Assembly: GCA_013286655.1 (NCBI GenBank)
Contig: JABDFG010000015.1
Location: 1 to 40,459 of the forward strand
Source: Bacteroidota bacterium
Lineage (GTDB): Bacteria; Bacteroidota; Bacteroidia; JABDFU01
Reading direction: 5' to 3'
DNA: 40,459 nt
The notes beneath the pieces are model-generated. The model was not told the origin of the DNA. It did no database searches and saw only the letters and a list, made by a program, of their open reading frames with translations. The stretch's first letter is position 1. The number at the start of each line of letters is the position of its first letter. Below are positions 16,193-27,116 of this stretch, piece by piece. Made by a program: the position numbers and the translations under genes.

Positions 16193-17621
16193 CGGTTTTT
16201 GTTTTTGAAATTACTTTTGTGTGGAGGTCTCCGTCGCTTAGTGTGATTATAAGATTGTTTCCCACATTTACCGCTTCAGCATTGTTTATTATTTTGCCCT
16301 GATGAGAAACCATTGCGAACCCTCTCTTCAATATGTTCTTTGGACTCAGGATATTAATCATTGATTTGTAATGAGTTAAATAGGCTTTTTTATTCGTCAG
16401 GTATTTTGATGAAAAGATTTTAAAGTTACCGATAAGATTAGCTAATTCCGAATTCCTGTTGCCAATGATCATTCTGGGTTTTGATAAAATCTGATTTAAC
16501 AGGGAAACCAGATTTGTCTGACGGTTATAGAGAATTGTTTTGGTTTTATTTATGATTACCTGATTGAAACCGACGAGTTTGTCTTTGAACCGGTTGAGGA
16601 GAATTCTTGATTTGTTAATGACAAGTATATGCGTAGCATTAATTTCCTGCCGGGCATTGTTCAGGAGTTGCTGTGTTCTGATAATAATGGATTTTTGACT
16701 TGTCAGGATGGACTCTTCAAATTCTCTGCAATGAGAGATAATGAACTCGGCGGCTTTTGTCGGAGTTTTTGTACTGGTATGGACCATCCGATCCACTACG
16801 CTCACATCTTTGTGATGTCCGATGCCGGTAATTATGGGTATTGGAAATTTTGCGGCTGCCCTGGATAGGTCGTAGGTGTCAAATACGAGAAAGTCAGATT
16901 TGGCACCTCCCCCCCGAATGATGACCACACAATCGTATTTTGTTCCGGAGGTGTGGATTGAAATGAGTTTGTTAATCAATTCTTTCCCTGCTTCTGAGCC
17001 TTGAACGGAAGATTGATAACTATCTATGCTAAATGCATATCCATACTGATTTGATTGGAGGGTATGAATGAAGTCTGCGTATCCTTCTGAGTTAGGGGAG
17101 CCGATCAGTGCAATTTGTTGGAGGACGGAATTAAGGTTTAGTTTTTTATTGGCCGTCAAATAATCTTCTCCCATTTTCTGAATAAAGCCTGGATTCTCTG
17201 TTCCCAGTCTTTTCAGGGTTTCTCGTCTTTGCTTTTCAATATTTCCCAGGGTAAAAGATTGATCAATGTCTGTAAGCACCAACTGCAAACCAAAAGAAGA
17301 AGAGAATTCGACTTTCACTCTTACTAATACCTGGAGCCCATTTGTGAAAATCTGCCCTGTGGAACTTTCAAATAACTTGATTGTTTGTGAACCCGGAAAC
17401 CAGGAAACTCCTTTAACTTTTGCGATAGGGTCTTTTATGCCTTCTGCTTTCTCAATAAAATCAAAATAATGACGGTCCTGGTTGGGATAGAATTTATGAC
17501 TGGAAATTTCTGCGATCATCCAATAGAATCCTGATCCAAATGATTGCTTTAAAATTCCTTCAATCTTTTGTGTTAGCTCTGAAAGTTTAATCGGGGAAAC
17601 TTCTTCCATCAAAATGCGCAT
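16170..17621 (-). CDS. xseA: Exodeoxyribonuclease VII large subunit
   Basis: 483 residues from ATG 17621, whose A is shared with the leuB stop (TGATG); ATG 17609 (MEEVSPIKLSEL) is an equally sensible start. Residues about 15-110 form the N-terminal OB-fold that binds single-stranded DNA. The catalytic domain follows, with IALIGSPNSEGYADF, the Gly-rich VVIIRGGGAKSDF and PIITGIGHHKDVSVVD. A long helical segment lies near 310-420. With XseB it degrades single-stranded DNA in both directions to short oligonucleotides. It is transcribed behind the leucine genes, an unusual but tight arrangement. Confidence 0.94.
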   Translation of the reverse strand: MRILMEEVSPIKLSELTQKIEGILKQSFGSGFYWMIAEISSHKFYPNQDRHYFDFIEKAEGIKDPIAKVKGVSWFPGSQTIKLFESSTGQIFTNGLQVLVRVKVEFSSSFGLQLVLTDIDQSFTLGNIEKQRRETLKRLGTENPGFIQKMGEDYLTANKKLNLNSVLQQIALIGSPNSEGYADFIHTLQSNQYGYAFSIDSYQSSVQGSEAGKELINKLISIHTSGTKYDCVVIIRGGGAKSDFLVFDTYDLSRAAAKFPIPIITGIGHHKDVSVVDRMVHTSTKTPTKAAEFIISHCREFEESILTSQKSIIIRTQQLLNNARQEINATHILVINKSRILLNRFKDKLVGFNQVIINKTKTILYNRQTNLVSLLNQILSKPRMIIGNRNSELANLIGNFKIFSSKYLTNKKAYLTHYKSMINILSPKNILKRGFAMVSHQGKIINNAEAVNVGNNLIITLSDGDLHTKVISKTKTDGRQSEL

Positions 17622-18685
17622 CACTCATTGATTAGTATATCCACAATTTTAGTTCCTACCTGATTGGTTGAGTAGAAATGCATGGAATCAATGTCTTTGG
17701 TGACACAACCAGCCACAATCGTTTTTTTAATGGCTTTCCTGATCTCTTCGCTTTCCGCTTTTAAGCCAAAAGACATCTCTAAAAGCATGGCTGCAGAAAG
17801 AATGGCTCCGATCGGATTGGCGATGCCTTTACCTGCCGCTTCGGGATAAGAGCCGTGGATCGGTTCGTAAAGTGCTCTTTCTGCTCCAATGGATGCAGAG
17901 GGGAGTAATCCTAGGGAACCGGCTATGACAGAGGCTTCGTCGGTTATGATATCTCCGAACATGTTTTCTGTAAGGATTACATCAAACTGACGTGGGTTCA
18001 AAATAATTTGCATGGCCGCATTGTCAATAAACATAAAGTCAAGCTGAATATCCGGAAATTCTTCGGCATAGTGTTTTACTGTTTTTCTCCAGAGTCTGGA
18101 TGTTTCCAATACATTCGCTTTGTCTACCAGGGTCACCTTTTTCTTCCGGGCAGAAGCTGATTCAAATGCGAGTTTGGTGATACGCAAAATTTCTTCGGTT
18201 GAATAGGTACAAGTATCATAGGCTGTTTGCTTATCTTCACTTTGACCTTTTTCTCCAAAGTAAATTCCTCCGGTGAGTTCCCTGAAAACAATAAAGTCGG
18301 TGTCTTTTATGATCTCTTCTTTGAGCGGAGATTTTTTTAGTAATTCCGGATAGCTGTTTACCGGGCGGATGTTCGCATATAAGCCCAATGCTTTTCGCAT
18401 GGCCAGTAAACCCTGCTCCGGCCTTATTTTTGCCGAAGGATCAAGGTCGTATTTGGGATCTCCGATAGCTCCAAATAAAATGGCATCGTTTGACTTGCAG
18501 ATTTTCAATGTTTGTTCCGGAAAAGGGTTTCCTGTTTTATCAATTGCGATAGCTCCTATCAAGGCTTCTTCAAATTCAAACTGGTGATTGAATTTTCCGG
18601 CAATAGCTTTGAGCACCTTAACAGCTTGTGCGGTAACTTCGGGACCTATACCGTCTCCGGGCAAGACTGCGATTTTCCTGTTCAT
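17621..18685 (-). CDS. leuB: 3-isopropylmalate dehydrogenase
   Basis: 354 residues, normal for LeuB. It oxidises and decarboxylates 3-isopropylmalate to 2-oxoisocaproate with NAD. Visible signatures: LPGDGIGPEV at the start, the substrate-binding region LLAMRKALGLYANIRPV, the metal-binding Asp block (MFGDIITDEAS) and GLLPSASIG followed by EPIHGSYPEAAGKGIANP near the C-terminus. It lies five bases after leuD, and its stop overlaps the xseA start by one base. Part of the leuA-leuC-leuD-leuB set. Confidence 0.96.
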   Translation of the reverse strand: MNRKIAVLPGDGIGPEVTAQAVKVLKAIAGKFNHQFEFEEALIGAIAIDKTGNPFPEQTLKICKSNDAILFGAIGDPKYDLDPSAKIRPEQGLLAMRKALGLYANIRPVNSYPELLKKSPLKEEIIKDTDFIVFRELTGGIYFGEKGQSEDKQTAYDTCTYSTEEILRITKLAFESASARKKKVTLVDKANVLETSRLWRKTVKHYAEEFPDIQLDFMFIDNAAMQIILNPRQFDVILTENMFGDIITDEASVIAGSLGLLPSASIGAERALYEPIHGSYPEAAGKGIANPIGAILSAAMLLEMSFGLKAESEEIRKAIKKTIVAGCVTKDIDSMHFYSTNQVGTKIVDILINE

Positions 18686-18690
18686 GTTCT

Positions 18691-19296
18691 TTATTTTAAT
18701 AAGGAAAGGTAGTTGCTTTGTTTTTCATACGTTGTTATTTCATCTTTTATGCTTAATAAGTAATCAATATCATCATATCCGTTTAAAAAGCAGATTTTTT
18801 TGTAGGGATTAATATCAAATTTTTGAAATACTCCTGTATCTTTTATTGTAAGAGTTTGTTGCTCCAGATTTACAATTAGCCTGCTCTGTTTGTTTTTTTC
18901 TACCTGTTCGTTTATTTCTTTCAGAAATTTTTCAGAAATCTCTACCGGAAGTACCCCATTGTTTAAAGCATTGTTTTTAAATATGTCTGCAAAAAAACTG
19001 GAAACGACTACCTTGAATCCGTAATCCTGTATCGCCCATGCAGCATGCTCTCTGCTTGATCCACAGCCAAAATTTTTTCCACTCACCAGAATGCTTCCGG
19101 TATATTCCGAATTGTTCAGGATGAAGTCTTTCTTTGGGTATCCCTTTTCATCATACCTCCAGTCCCGGAAGAGGTTATTTCCAAAACCTTCCCGGGTGGT
19201 CGCTTTTAAAAACCGTGCCGGAATAATCTGGTCTGTATCTATATTTTCAACGGGTAAGGGGACTACGGTAGATTCTATGGTTGTGAACTTTTGCAT
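18691..19296 (-). CDS. leuD: 3-isopropylmalate dehydratase small subunit
   Basis: 201 residues. The swivelling domain carries [16 protein letters not shown] near the N-terminus and the signature [17 protein letters not shown] (about 72-88). It pairs with LeuC to isomerise 2- to 3-isopropylmalate. Four bases separate it from leuC and five from leuB, so the subunits are made together. Confidence 0.96.
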   Translation of the reverse strand: MQKFTTIESTVVPLPVENIDTDQIIPARFLKATTREGFGNNLFRDWRYDEKGYPKKDFILNNSEYTGSILVSGKNFGCGSSREHAAWAIQDYGFKVVVSSFFADIFKNNALNNGVLPVEISEKFLKEINEQVEKNKQSRLIVNLEQQTLTIKDTGVFQKFDINPYKKICFLNGYDDIDYLLSIKDEITTYEKQSNYLSLLK

Positions 19297-19300
19297 GATT

Positions 19301-20701
19301 TCAGTCTGTAAAGGTCCTTATGTCTGTTATATATCCTGTTATTGCCGAAGCAGCTGCCGTAAGTGGACTTGCTAAAAATGTCCGTGCTCCCGGTCCTTGC
19401 CGGCCTTCAAAATTTCTGTTGGAGGTAGAAATACAATATTCTCCTGCAGGTACTTTATCTTCATTCATTCCCAGGCAGGCCGAACAACCCGGCTGACGTA
19501 ATTCAAAACCAGCTTCGCTTAATATTTTATCCAGGCCTTCGGCAATCGCTTGTTTTTGTACTTGTTTAGAGCCAGGAACAATGAGCGCCTTTATATGTGA
19601 GGCTTTCTTTTTTCCTTTTACGAATTGGGCTACGAGTCTCAGGTCTTCTATTCTTGAATTTGTGCAGCTACCTATAAAAATGTAATTTACTTTTTTACCA
19701 AGTAAACATTCGCCTGCCTGAAGTCCCATGTAGGTAATGGATTTCGTAAAGGAAATTTTTTCGGATGGATCTTCGATCAGGGCTTCCGTGGGTATGTTTC
19801 CTGAGATCTTGATGCCCATTCCGGGATTGGTTCCATAGGTGATCATGGGTTCTATATCTCCAGCATCGAAAATATGCGTTTTGTCAAATTTTGCTCCTGG
19901 ATCTGAGCCCAGACTTTTCCAATAGTTTACTGCCCGAACAAATTGTTCGTCTTTTGGAGCAAATTCTCTTCCTTGAATATAATTGAATGTCGTTTCATCC
20001 GGAGCGATCAATCCTCCGCGTGCACCCATTTCAATGCTCATATTGCAGATCGTCATGCGGGCTTCCATAGACAGGTTTCTGATGGCTGATCCTGTGAATT
20101 CTACAAAGTAACCGCTCCCGCCGCTCGATGAAATCCTGGAAATGATGTAAAGTATGATGTCTTTGGATAGAACTCCCTTTGCCAGTTTCCCATTGATTTC
20201 GATCTTCATGGTTTTGGGTTTGTTCTGCAAGATGCATTGGGTGGCGAAAACCTGTTCTACTTCACTTGTGCCAATGCCAAATGCGATGGCTCCAAAAGCT
20301 CCGTGTGTGGAGGTATGACTGTCCCCGCAAACGATTGTCATTCCAGGTAAGGTTACTCCTAATTCCGGCCCGATCACATGTACGATTCCCTGGAAGGGAT
20401 GCCCCAGTCCGAATAATTTTATTCCGTATTTAGTGCAGTTTTCTGTTAGGGTATCGACCTGAAATTTTGACAAGGGATCTTTGATGGGTAAATGTTGGTT
20501 GAGTGTTGGTACATTATGGTCGGCTGTTGCAAGTGTATTCTGAGGACGGAAAACCGGAATGCCTTTTTTTTCCAATCCTGAAAATGCCTGAGGACTCGTT
20601 ACTTCATGGATCAGATGCTTATCGATATATACTACTTCCGGCCCGTCTTTCACTTTCGTTACAACATGAGCATCCCATATTTTTTCGAATAAGGTTTTCA
20701 T
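19301..20701 (-). CDS. leuC: 3-isopropylmalate dehydratase large subunit
   Basis: 466 residues, standard for LeuC. The aconitase-type [4Fe-4S] ligands are visible: one Cys in GSCTNSR (about residue 346) and two in [10 protein letters not shown] (about 406 and 409). [13 protein letters not shown] and [13 protein letters not shown] are also conserved. The ATG at 20701 overlaps the leuA stop by four bases (ATGA), indicating translational coupling. With LeuD it carries out the second step of leucine synthesis. Confidence 0.97.
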   Translation of the reverse strand: MKTLFEKIWDAHVVTKVKDGPEVVYIDKHLIHEVTSPQAFSGLEKKGIPVFRPQNTLATADHNVPTLNQHLPIKDPLSKFQVDTLTENCTKYGIKLFGLGHPFQGIVHVIGPELGVTLPGMTIVCGDSHTSTHGAFGAIAFGIGTSEVEQVFATQCILQNKPKTMKIEINGKLAKGVLSKDIILYIISRISSSGGSGYFVEFTGSAIRNLSMEARMTICNMSIEMGARGGLIAPDETTFNYIQGREFAPKDEQFVRAVNYWKSLGSDPGAKFDKTHIFDAGDIEPMITYGTNPGMGIKISGNIPTEALIEDPSEKISFTKSITYMGLQAGECLLGKKVNYIFIGSCTNSRIEDLRLVAQFVKGKKKASHIKALIVPGSKQVQKQAIAEGLDKILSEAGFELRQPGCSACLGMNEDKVPAGEYCISTSNRNFEGRQGPGARTFLASPLTAAASAITGYITDIRTFTD

Positions 20702-21882
20702 AGGCTGGGTTTACTGTTTTTGACTCCATCCTGTTGTTGAAAATCTTCGAAAAGAACCTGTAAATGATGGTCTTCAATTTGTTTTTCCGTATCTGCCAGG
20801 AGGATGAAATGTTTATAAAGTTCGGTTATCCCGTCTTTTGTTATCGTGTAGCCAAGGGCTTCTAAACGATGGCGCAATGCGGCTCTGCCACTTCTTGCGG
20901 TCAGAACGATCAGGGATTTGTCTACTCCTACATCCACAGGATTAATGACTTCGTAAGTGTCCCTGTGCTTTAAAAAACCATCCTGGTGGATCCCCGAGGA
21001 ATGTGCGAACGCATTTTTCCCGACGATTGCCTTATTGGGTTGGACAGACATTCGCATTAACCTGGATACTAATTTGCTTGTTGAGTAAATTCTTTTGGTG
21101 TTTATTCCCGTAATTAAATTTAAATCTTTGTGACTGTGCAGAACCATCACTACTTCTTCCAGGGAGGTATTTCCTGCTCTTTCTCCGATTCCATTGATGG
21201 TACATTCTATCTGGCGTGCACCGTTGACTACTCCCAGTATGGAATTGGCGGTGGCGAGTCCCAAATCGTTGTGACAGTGAACGGATATGATCGCTTTGTC
21301 GATGTTTTTCACATGGTCGATCAGGTACTTGATCTTTGTTCCATAATCGGTTGGCAGGCAATAGCCCGTTGTATCGGGGATATTGACAACCGTGGCTCCG
21401 GCGGAAATTACGCCTTCGATCATCTGAGCAAGAAATGGAAGGTGTGCTCTGCCCGCGTCTTCCGCATAAAACTCAATGTCTTCTACGGATTTTTTAGCAT
21501 ACCTGACGGCTTCTATGGCCTGTTTTAATACTTCTTCCCGGCTGGAACGAAATTTATGCTGGATGTGAATATCGGAACTGCCGATTCCCGTATGGATTCT
21601 TTTTCTTTTTGCGAATTTTAATGCTTCGACAGCACAATCAATATCTTCTTTTTTTGCCCTGGTGAGAGCGCAGATCACTGGATGGACGACTGCTTTTGAA
21701 ATTTCGATGACGGAATTAAAATCTCCGGGGCTGGAAATCGGAAAGCCGGCTTCAATAATATCAACTCCTAATTCTTCGAGGGATTTAGCAACTTCGATTT
21801 TTTCCGCAGTATTGAGTTGGCAGCCCGGCACTTGTTCTCCGTCTCTTAGCGTGGTATCGAAAATGTGAATTTTGTTTTGCAT
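20698..21882 (-). CDS. leuA: 2-isopropylmalate synthase (short form)
   Basis: 394 residues from ATG 21882 ([20 protein letters not shown]). The frame stays open to 22137, but that part overlaps the divergent decarboxylase gene and has no family similarity. The HMGL-like TIM barrel is complete: DTTLRDGEQ, the metal-binding [13 protein letters not shown], and [16 protein letters not shown]. The region [11 protein letters not shown] follows. At ~394 residues it lacks the full C-terminal leucine-binding regulatory domain of the ~520-residue enzymes, so classical leucine feedback inhibition may be absent. It heads a seven-gene minus-strand run. Confidence 0.95.
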   Translation of the reverse strand: MQNKIHIFDTTLRDGEQVPGCQLNTAEKIEVAKSLEELGVDIIEAGFPISSPGDFNSVIEISKAVVHPVICALTRAKKEDIDCAVEALKFAKRKRIHTGIGSSDIHIQHKFRSSREEVLKQAIEAVRYAKKSVEDIEFYAEDAGRAHLPFLAQMIEGVISAGATVVNIPDTTGYCLPTDYGTKIKYLIDHVKNIDKAIISVHCHNDLGLATANSILGVVNGARQIECTINGIGERAGNTSLEEVVMVLHSHKDLNLITGINTKRIYSTSKLVSRLMRMSVQPNKAIVGKNAFAHSSGIHQDGFLKHRDTYEVINPVDVGVDKSLIVLTARSGRAALRHRLEALGYTITKDGITELYKHFILLADTEKQIEDHHLQVLFEDFQQQDGVKNSKPSL

Positions 21883-21980
21883 TTTTTCGCGCGGTTTAAG
21901 ATTGCTGACGGGGCTTTTTTGTTCAACAATGCATCGGCAAAATACGTTAAAAGTTTCAATATGCAAAGGAGAGAATTGTC

Positions 21981-21988
21981 TACTTTTG
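21981..21988 (+). promoter_or_regulatory. -7 box TACTTTTG, four bases before the PLP decarboxylase start
   Basis: Exact TAnnTTTG with N4 to ATG 21993. No -33 TTTG at normal spacing is seen. It lies in the 110-base divergent region shared with leuA, where I could not assign a clear minus-strand promoter (TATTTTGC near 21938-21945 is one base short of the consensus). Confidence 0.6.
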
Positions 21989-21992
21989 GTGA

Positions 21993-23435
21993 ATGAAAAA
22001 ATTGTTAACCGAGATTGAAAAGACCAGGAGCCGTTTGGAACCGGGAGCTGGAGAAAGGGAAGAACTGCGCAGACAGGTTGTTCAGTACACGGAAGGTTTT
22101 TTAGATGCGATTGATACTTTGCCGGCTTTTGTTCCAAATGCGGAAAAGGAGCGATTATCGGGAAGTCCTATCCAGGATGAAGCAGGTTCTCTGGAGGAAA
22201 TTATTGATCTGATCCATCTGGACGTTGATACACCGGGCATAAACCCGGCTTCGGGAGGGCATTTGGGCTATATTCCGGGTGGAGGAATATACAGTTCCTC
22301 GCTGGGAGATTATATGGCGGATATCAGTAACCGGTATGCAGGTATTTTTTATGCAAGTCCAGGAGCTGTCCGAATAGAAAATATATTGGTGGACTGGATG
22401 GCCGATTTGGTGGGTTATTCAAAAGGATATGCTGGTAACCTGGCTTCCGGTGGAAGCATCGCCAATCTCATAGCTATTGTAACCGCACGGGATGCTTTTG
22501 ATATAAAAGCAAGTGAGATGGATAAAATGGTTATCTATGCTACAGAGCATAGCCATCATTGTATTGATAAAGCGATCCGGATTGCGGGGTTGAAGGAAGC
22601 TGTAAGGAGAAATATCCCGATGGACGGGCAGTATAAAATGCAGGTTAATAATCTGGAAGACCAGATCAAGTGGGATTTACAGGCCGGTTTGAAACCATTT
22701 ATGATTATTGCTTCTGCCGGAACAACGGATGTGGGAGCAATCGATCCTTTAAAAGAAATTGGCAGAATTGCTTCCAAGTATAAATTGTGGTATCATATTG
22801 ATGGTGCTTACGGTGCTTTCTTCGCTCTGACAAAAGAGGGTAAGCGAAAACTCGCGGGTATGGAGTTATCGGATTCGGTGGTTATGGATCCCCATAAAGG
22901 ATTGTTCCTTCCGTATGGAATAGGTGCCGTTCTTATAAAAGATAAGGTTAAACTTTATAACTCACATCGTTACGTAGCCAATTATATGCAGGATGCATTG
23001 TCTCCCGAAGAATTATCTCCGGCGGATCTTTCTCCGGAACTTACCAAGCATTTCAGGGGATTACGAATGTGGCTTCCGCTTAAATTGCACGGTGTAAAAC
23101 CATTTCGTGAATGCCTGGAAGAAAAGCTTTTGCTGGCAAAGTATTTTTATACGGAAATTCAAAAACTTGGCTTTGAGGTTGGGCCTGAACCGGAACTTTC
23201 GGTGATTATTTTCCGGTACATTCCGGAAAAAGGGGAGAAATATGCGGATCATTTTAATGAGCTGCTACTAGCGGAGATTCATAAGGATGGACGGGTATTT
23301 ATATCTTCTTCCCGCCTGAATGGTAAGTTTATTTTGCATGTAGCTATCCTTTCGTTCCGTACACACCTTTCCACCGTTGATCTCGCACTACAAATTCTAA
23401 AGGACCAGCTGGAAAAAATTAAATTTGCGCAATAA
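21993..23435 (+). CDS. PLP-dependent group II decarboxylase (aromatic amino acid decarboxylase-like)
   Basis: 480 residues. The fold-type I PLP enzyme signature is clear: [11 protein letters not shown], His186 in EHSHHC (matching the cofactor-stacking His), [10 protein letters not shown] with Asp270, and [11 protein letters not shown] with the Schiff-base Lys302. The length fits the DDC/TDC/GAD-like group. Such enzymes remove CO2 from aromatic amino acids, glutamate, diaminobutyrate or cysteine sulfinate; the sequence alone does not settle the substrate. It is divergent from leuA and 43 bases upstream of purM, with no obvious pathway partner beside it. Confidence 0.88.
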   Translation: MKKLLTEIEKTRSRLEPGAGEREELRRQVVQYTEGFLDAIDTLPAFVPNAEKERLSGSPIQDEAGSLEEIIDLIHLDVDTPGINPASGGHLGYIPGGGIYSSSLGDYMADISNRYAGIFYASPGAVRIENILVDWMADLVGYSKGYAGNLASGGSIANLIAIVTARDAFDIKASEMDKMVIYATEHSHHCIDKAIRIAGLKEAVRRNIPMDGQYKMQVNNLEDQIKWDLQAGLKPFMIIASAGTTDVGAIDPLKEIGRIASKYKLWYHIDGAYGAFFALTKEGKRKLAGMELSDSVVMDPHKGLFLPYGIGAVLIKDKVKLYNSHRYVANYMQDALSPEELSPADLSPELTKHFRGLRMWLPLKLHGVKPFRECLEEKLLLAKYFYTEIQKLGFEVGPEPELSVIIFRYIPEKGEKYADHFNELLLAEIHKDGRVFISSSRLNGKFILHVAILSFRTHLSTVDLALQILKDQLEKIKFAQ

Positions 23436-23452
23436 AGCATGGAATATTGTAG

Positions 23453-23460
23453 TAGATTTG
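23453..23460 (+). promoter_or_regulatory. -7 box TAGATTTG upstream of purM
   Basis: Exact TAnnTTTG 18 bases before ATG 23479, giving a short leader of about 12 bases. No convincing -33 element. Confidence 0.5.
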
Positions 23461-23478
23461 TTTTCTAGTATTTAATGC

Positions 23479-24675
23479 ATGCCTGATCAATCCCGATACG
23501 ACTTACGAGGTGTTTCCGCGTCCAAGGAAGAGGTGCATAAAGCAATCTCCGCAATTGATAAGGGTCTTTTTCCAAAGGCCTTTTGTAAAGTTGTTCCGGA
23601 TTTCTTAACCGGGGATAAGGATTATTGTATCGTTATGCATGCAGATGGTGCTGGAACTAAATCTTCCCTGGCCTATGTTTACTGGAAAGAAACCGGTGAC
23701 ATTAGTGTATGGCACGGTGTGGCGCAGGATGCGATTGTGATGAATACGGATGATCTTTTGTGTGTTGGTGCAACGGAAAATATTTTGCTTTCTTCTACGA
23801 TTGGAAGAAATAAAAATCTGATTCCTGCTGAGGTAATATCTGCCATAATTAACGGAACAGAAGATGTTTTGGCGGAATTAAGAAAATACGGAATCGGGAT
23901 TTACTCGACGGGAGGGGAAACAGCAGATGTGGGGGATCTGGTACGCACCATTATTGTTGATTCTACAGTGGTCTGCCGGATGAAGCGCAGCGAGGTAATT
24001 GATAATGGCCGTATCCAGGCGGGAGATGTAATTGTCGGTCTGGCTTCTTCCGGCCAGGCTATCTATGAAAAGGAATACAACGGAGGAATGGGCAGCAATG
24101 GGCTCACTTCGGCCCGGCATGATGTGTTTGAAAAAAGTGTAGGAGATAATTACCCGGAGAGTTTTGATGCGGGGATCCCTGCCGAATTGGTTTATTCGGG
24201 AGGTGTGAAATTAAGTGATGAAATAGCGGTTAATGATCAGTTACCGGATACGGAATTCTTTTCTGTGAAAGCTGGAAAATTGGTTCTTTCTCCAACGCGG
24301 ACGTATGCCCCTATTGTTAAAAAAATTCTGGATAATTATCGCTCCCAGATACATGGAATAATTCATTGCAGTGGTGGTGCTCAAACCAAGGTGCTCCATT
24401 TTGTAGATCAGTTGCACATTATTAAAGATAATTTATTTCCTCTTCCGGCTCTCTTTCGTCTGATTCAAAAGCAAAGTAAAACGGGATGGAAAGAAATGTA
24501 TCAGGTGTTTAACATGGGGCATCGAATGGAATTATATGTTCCTGCTTCTCTGGCTTCTGAGATCATTGCCGTTTCCAAATCATTTCAGGTGGATGCGCGG
24601 ATTGTGGGGCGGGTGGAAGAAGCGGTTTCCAAAAAGCTTACGATCAGATCGGAGTTTGGCGAGTTTACCTATTAG
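23479..24675 (+). CDS. purM: Phosphoribosylformylglycinamidine cyclo-ligase (AIR synthase)
   Basis: 398 residues, longer than the ~345 of E. coli PurM but of the size seen in Bacteroidota. The N-terminal ATP-binding region contains HADGAGTKSS, and the Asp-rich stretch DAIVMNTDDLLCVGA is typical of the PurM/PurL superfamily. STGGETADVGD and VIVGLASSGQAIYE also fit, as does the C-terminal GHRMELYVP. It converts FGAM to AIR with ATP in purine synthesis. It is followed 44 bases later by prfA. Confidence 0.93.
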   Translation: MPDQSRYDLRGVSASKEEVHKAISAIDKGLFPKAFCKVVPDFLTGDKDYCIVMHADGAGTKSSLAYVYWKETGDISVWHGVAQDAIVMNTDDLLCVGATENILLSSTIGRNKNLIPAEVISAIINGTEDVLAELRKYGIGIYSTGGETADVGDLVRTIIVDSTVVCRMKRSEVIDNGRIQAGDVIVGLASSGQAIYEKEYNGGMGSNGLTSARHDVFEKSVGDNYPESFDAGIPAELVYSGGVKLSDEIAVNDQLPDTEFFSVKAGKLVLSPTRTYAPIVKKILDNYRSQIHGIIHCSGGAQTKVLHFVDQLHIIKDNLFPLPALFRLIQKQSKTGWKEMYQVFNMGHRMELYVPASLASEIIAVSKSFQVDARIVGRVEEAVSKKLTIRSEFGEFTY

Positions 24676-24719
24676 CGACCCTGTCTTTTTTTAATAATTA
24701 TTTTTTATAAATTAAAATT

Positions 24720-25796
24720 GTGTTAGAAAAATTAGCAGACATAGAAAAGCGTTGGAAGGATGTAGAACTTCAGTTAGCGGATCCTAAGGTAATCGCGGAT
24801 ATGAGGCTTTTTACCAAGCTTAACAGGGAGTATAAACAGTTAAAGGAAATTGTTGAGACCTATTATTTGTACCGGGGTGTTATTTCGAACATTGTTTTTA
24901 ATAAAAAGGTGTTGAATGAAGAAAAGGATGATGAATTAAAGCAAATGGCAAAAGCAGATTTACTAGAGCTGGAAGGTAAAAAAAATCAGATGGAAACGGC
25001 CATTCGTGAGATGCTGGTTCCAAAGGATCCGGAGGACATCCGCAATGCAATTGTGGAGGTGCGAGCAGGGACTGGTGGCGATGAGGCGAGTCTTTTTGCA
25101 GGTGAGCTGTACCGTATGTATGTAAGGTTTTGTGAAAATAAAGGGTTCAAAATTGAGTTGGTGGATATTTCAGATGGTACAGTAGGTGGGGTTAAGGAAG
25201 TTGCTTTTAATGTGATCGGAGATAATGCCTTCGGGACATTAAAGTTTGAATCGGGTGTACACCGTGTGCAGCGGGTTCCGGAAACGGAACAACAAGGCCG
25301 TGTGCATACATCTGCTGCGACGGTTGTTGTTCTCCCCGAAGCGGATGAGGTGGACATACAAATAAGCCCGGCTGACCTGGAGGTTACTACCTCCCGTTCA
25401 GGTGGTGCAGGTGGACAAAATGTAAATAAGGTGGAAACCAAAGTTCAGCTTACACACAAACCCAGTGGTATTGTTATCACCTGTCAGGTGGAGCGTTCTC
25501 AGCATGGAAACCGGGAGCGGGCGATGCAAATGCTGCGAAGTAAACTGTATGAAATCGAATTGCAGAAACAACACGACTCGGTGACAAAACGCCGGAAAAC
25601 TATGGTTTCAACAGGTGACCGGTCGGAAAAAATCAGAACCTATAATTATCCTCAAAATCGGGTGACGGATCATCGTATCAATCTGACGAGCTATAACCTC
25701 ACCGGCTTTGTAAACGGAGATATTCAGGAGTTTATTGATGCACTCCATGTAGCAGAGAATGCGGAGCGTCTAAAAGAAGGAGGAGTGGGGGTATGA
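24720..25796 (+). CDS. prfA: Peptide chain release factor 1
   Basis: 358 residues with a GTG start at 24720. The stop-codon recognition tripeptide region is of RF1 type (PET in RVPETE, fitting PxT, rather than SPF of RF2), followed by [18 protein letters not shown]. The peptidyl-hydrolysis motif GGQ is at 231-233 in [16 protein letters not shown]1 ends translation at UAA and UAG. The stop overlaps the pyrF start by four bases (ATGA). The leader is very A/T rich and has no clear Shine-Dalgarno. Confidence 0.97.
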   Translation: MLEKLADIEKRWKDVELQLADPKVIADMRLFTKLNREYKQLKEIVETYYLYRGVISNIVFNKKVLNEEKDDELKQMAKADLLELEGKKNQMETAIREMLVPKDPEDIRNAIVEVRAGTGGDEASLFAGELYRMYVRFCENKGFKIELVDISDGTVGGVKEVAFNVIGDNAFGTLKFESGVHRVQRVPETEQQGRVHTSAATVVVLPEADEVDIQISPADLEVTTSRSGGAGGQNVNKVETKVQLTHKPSGIVITCQVERSQHGNRERAMQMLRSKLYEIELQKQHDSVTKRRKTMVSTGDRSEKIRTYNYPQNRVTDHRINLTSYNLTGFVNGDIQEFIDALHVAENAERLKEGGVGV

Positions 25797-26632
25797 GTCG
25801 CCAGCAGCTTTTTGAACGTATAAAACGGAAGAAGTCTTTTCTTTGTATCGGCCTGGATACAGATATTGAGAAGCTCCCGAAAGGAATAGAGCGGTCTTCT
25901 AAAGGAATTGTTGAATTTAATAAACGGATTATTGATGCTACTCAGCACCTGTGCGTAGCCTACAAACCCAATGTCGCTTTTTATGAATGTCTCGGTTCGG
26001 AAGGGTGGAAGGCTCTGGAAGAAACCATGGAGTATATTCATAAAAATTGTCCAGATATTTTTACAATTGCGGATGCAAAACGCGGTGATATTGGCAATAC
26101 CTCTGACCTTTATGCACGTGCTTTTTTTGAACGGATGAGTTTTGATTCCGTTACTGTAGCCCCTTATATGGGAGAGGATTCCGTTAAGGCGTTTACCGGG
26201 TATAAAAACAAATGGGTGATTCTCCTGGCCTTGACTTCGAATAAGGGGGCGGAGGATTTCCAACTCCAGGAATTAACCCCTCCTCCTGGCGAAGAAAAGA
26301 GAAAATTGTTTCAGCAGGTCCTTCATGTTTCTCGAAAATGGGGGACTGCGGAAAATGTGATGTATGTTGTCGGAGCTACCCGACCTGAAATGATTGCGGA
26401 GGTAAGGAAGCTGGTTCCGGATCATTTTTTGCTGATCCCGGGTGTTGGTGTACAGGGTGGAAGCCTTGCAGATGTTGCCAAATACGGAATGAATAAGCAA
26501 TGTGGACTACTCGTCAATGTTTCCCGTAGTCTTATTTATGCGGGGAACGACACCTCCTTTGCACAAAAAGCAAAGGAAGAAGCTGAAAAGGTACAAGTGG
26601 AAATGGAAGCACTCCTTTCAGGAAATCTGTAA
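25793..26632 (+). CDS. pyrF: Orotidine 5'-phosphate decarboxylase (type 2)
   Basis: 279 residues, the longer subfamily (TIGR02127 type). The catalytic motif [10 protein letters not shown] has Asp94, Lys96 and Asp99. The phosphate-binding region ([11 protein letters not shown], then [12 protein letters not shown]) is present near the C-terminus. It makes UMP from OMP. Translationally coupled to prfA by a four-base overlap. It ends six bases before the stop of convergent rplS. Confidence 0.96.
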   Translation: MSRQQLFERIKRKKSFLCIGLDTDIEKLPKGIERSSKGIVEFNKRIIDATQHLCVAYKPNVAFYECLGSEGWKALEETMEYIHKNCPDIFTIADAKRGDIGNTSDLYARAFFERMSFDSVTVAPYMGEDSVKAFTGYKNKWVILLALTSNKGAEDFQLQELTPPPGEEKRKLFQQVLHVSRKWGTAENVMYVVGATRPEMIAEVRKLVPDHFLLIPGVGVQGGSLADVAKYGMNKQCGLLVNVSRSLIYAGNDTSFAQKAKEEAEKVQVEMEALLSGNL

Positions 26633-26638
26633 GGAATT

Positions 26639-27025
26639 TTATTTAGAAACCGGACTTTCGGCTTTTTCAACCTTATCTAGTACTTTCTTCTCAGCAATAC
26701 GGGCACTTTTACCAGTGAGTGCACGGAGGTAAAATAATTTGGCTCTGCGAACAACTCCTTTTTTGTTCACTTCAATTTTATCTATGAAGATCGATTGCAA
26801 AGGGAATACGCGTTCCACTCCAATTCCATTGGATATTTTCCGAACGGTAAAAGACTGTCCCGATCCCTGTCCCTTGCGTTGGATAACAACGCCTGTGTAT
26901 TGCTGAATACGTTCTTTTTCGCCTTCTTTGATTTTATAGTGAACGGTAACGGTATCTCCGGCTTTAAATTCGGGAAGTTTGCCTTCTGCAAACATTTCTT
27001 TTTCGACAAATCTGATCGAATCCAT
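26639..27025 (-). CDS. rplS: 50S ribosomal protein L19
   Basis: 128 residues. Family signatures: [47 protein letters not shown] and [18 protein letters not shown]. It sits at the 30S-50S interface of the ribosome. The ~15-residue C-terminal tail after ARIAEK is an extension typical of Bacteroidota. A single-gene unit with its own promoter at 27064-27095. Confidence 0.97.
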   Translation of the reverse strand: MDSIRFVEKEMFAEGKLPEFKAGDTVTVHYKIKEGEKERIQQYTGVVIQRKGQGSGQSFTVRKISNGIGVERVFPLQSIFIDKIEVNKKGVVRRAKLFYLRALTGKSARIAEKKVLDKVEKAESPVSK

Positions 27026-27063
27026 ATCTTTAATTTTTAAATGAAATTCTGTAAAAAGGGATG

Positions 27064-27095
27064 CAATGTTAGCACTTTCGCCTCAATTTACCAAA
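27064..27095 (-). promoter_or_regulatory. Putative rplS promoter
   Basis: On the minus strand TTTG (27095-27092) is followed after 20 bases by TAACATTG (27071-27064), one mismatch from TAnnTTTG. Spacing fits the -33/-7 arrangement. The predicted leader is about 30 bases. Confidence 0.6.
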
Positions 27096-27116
27096 TAATT
27101 ACCTATTTTTAAATTC

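Noticed and set aside
20698-22137. 85-residue N-terminal extension of leuA
   Set aside because: It overlaps the divergent decarboxylase gene, has no family similarity, and the canonical LeuA N-terminus begins at 21882.
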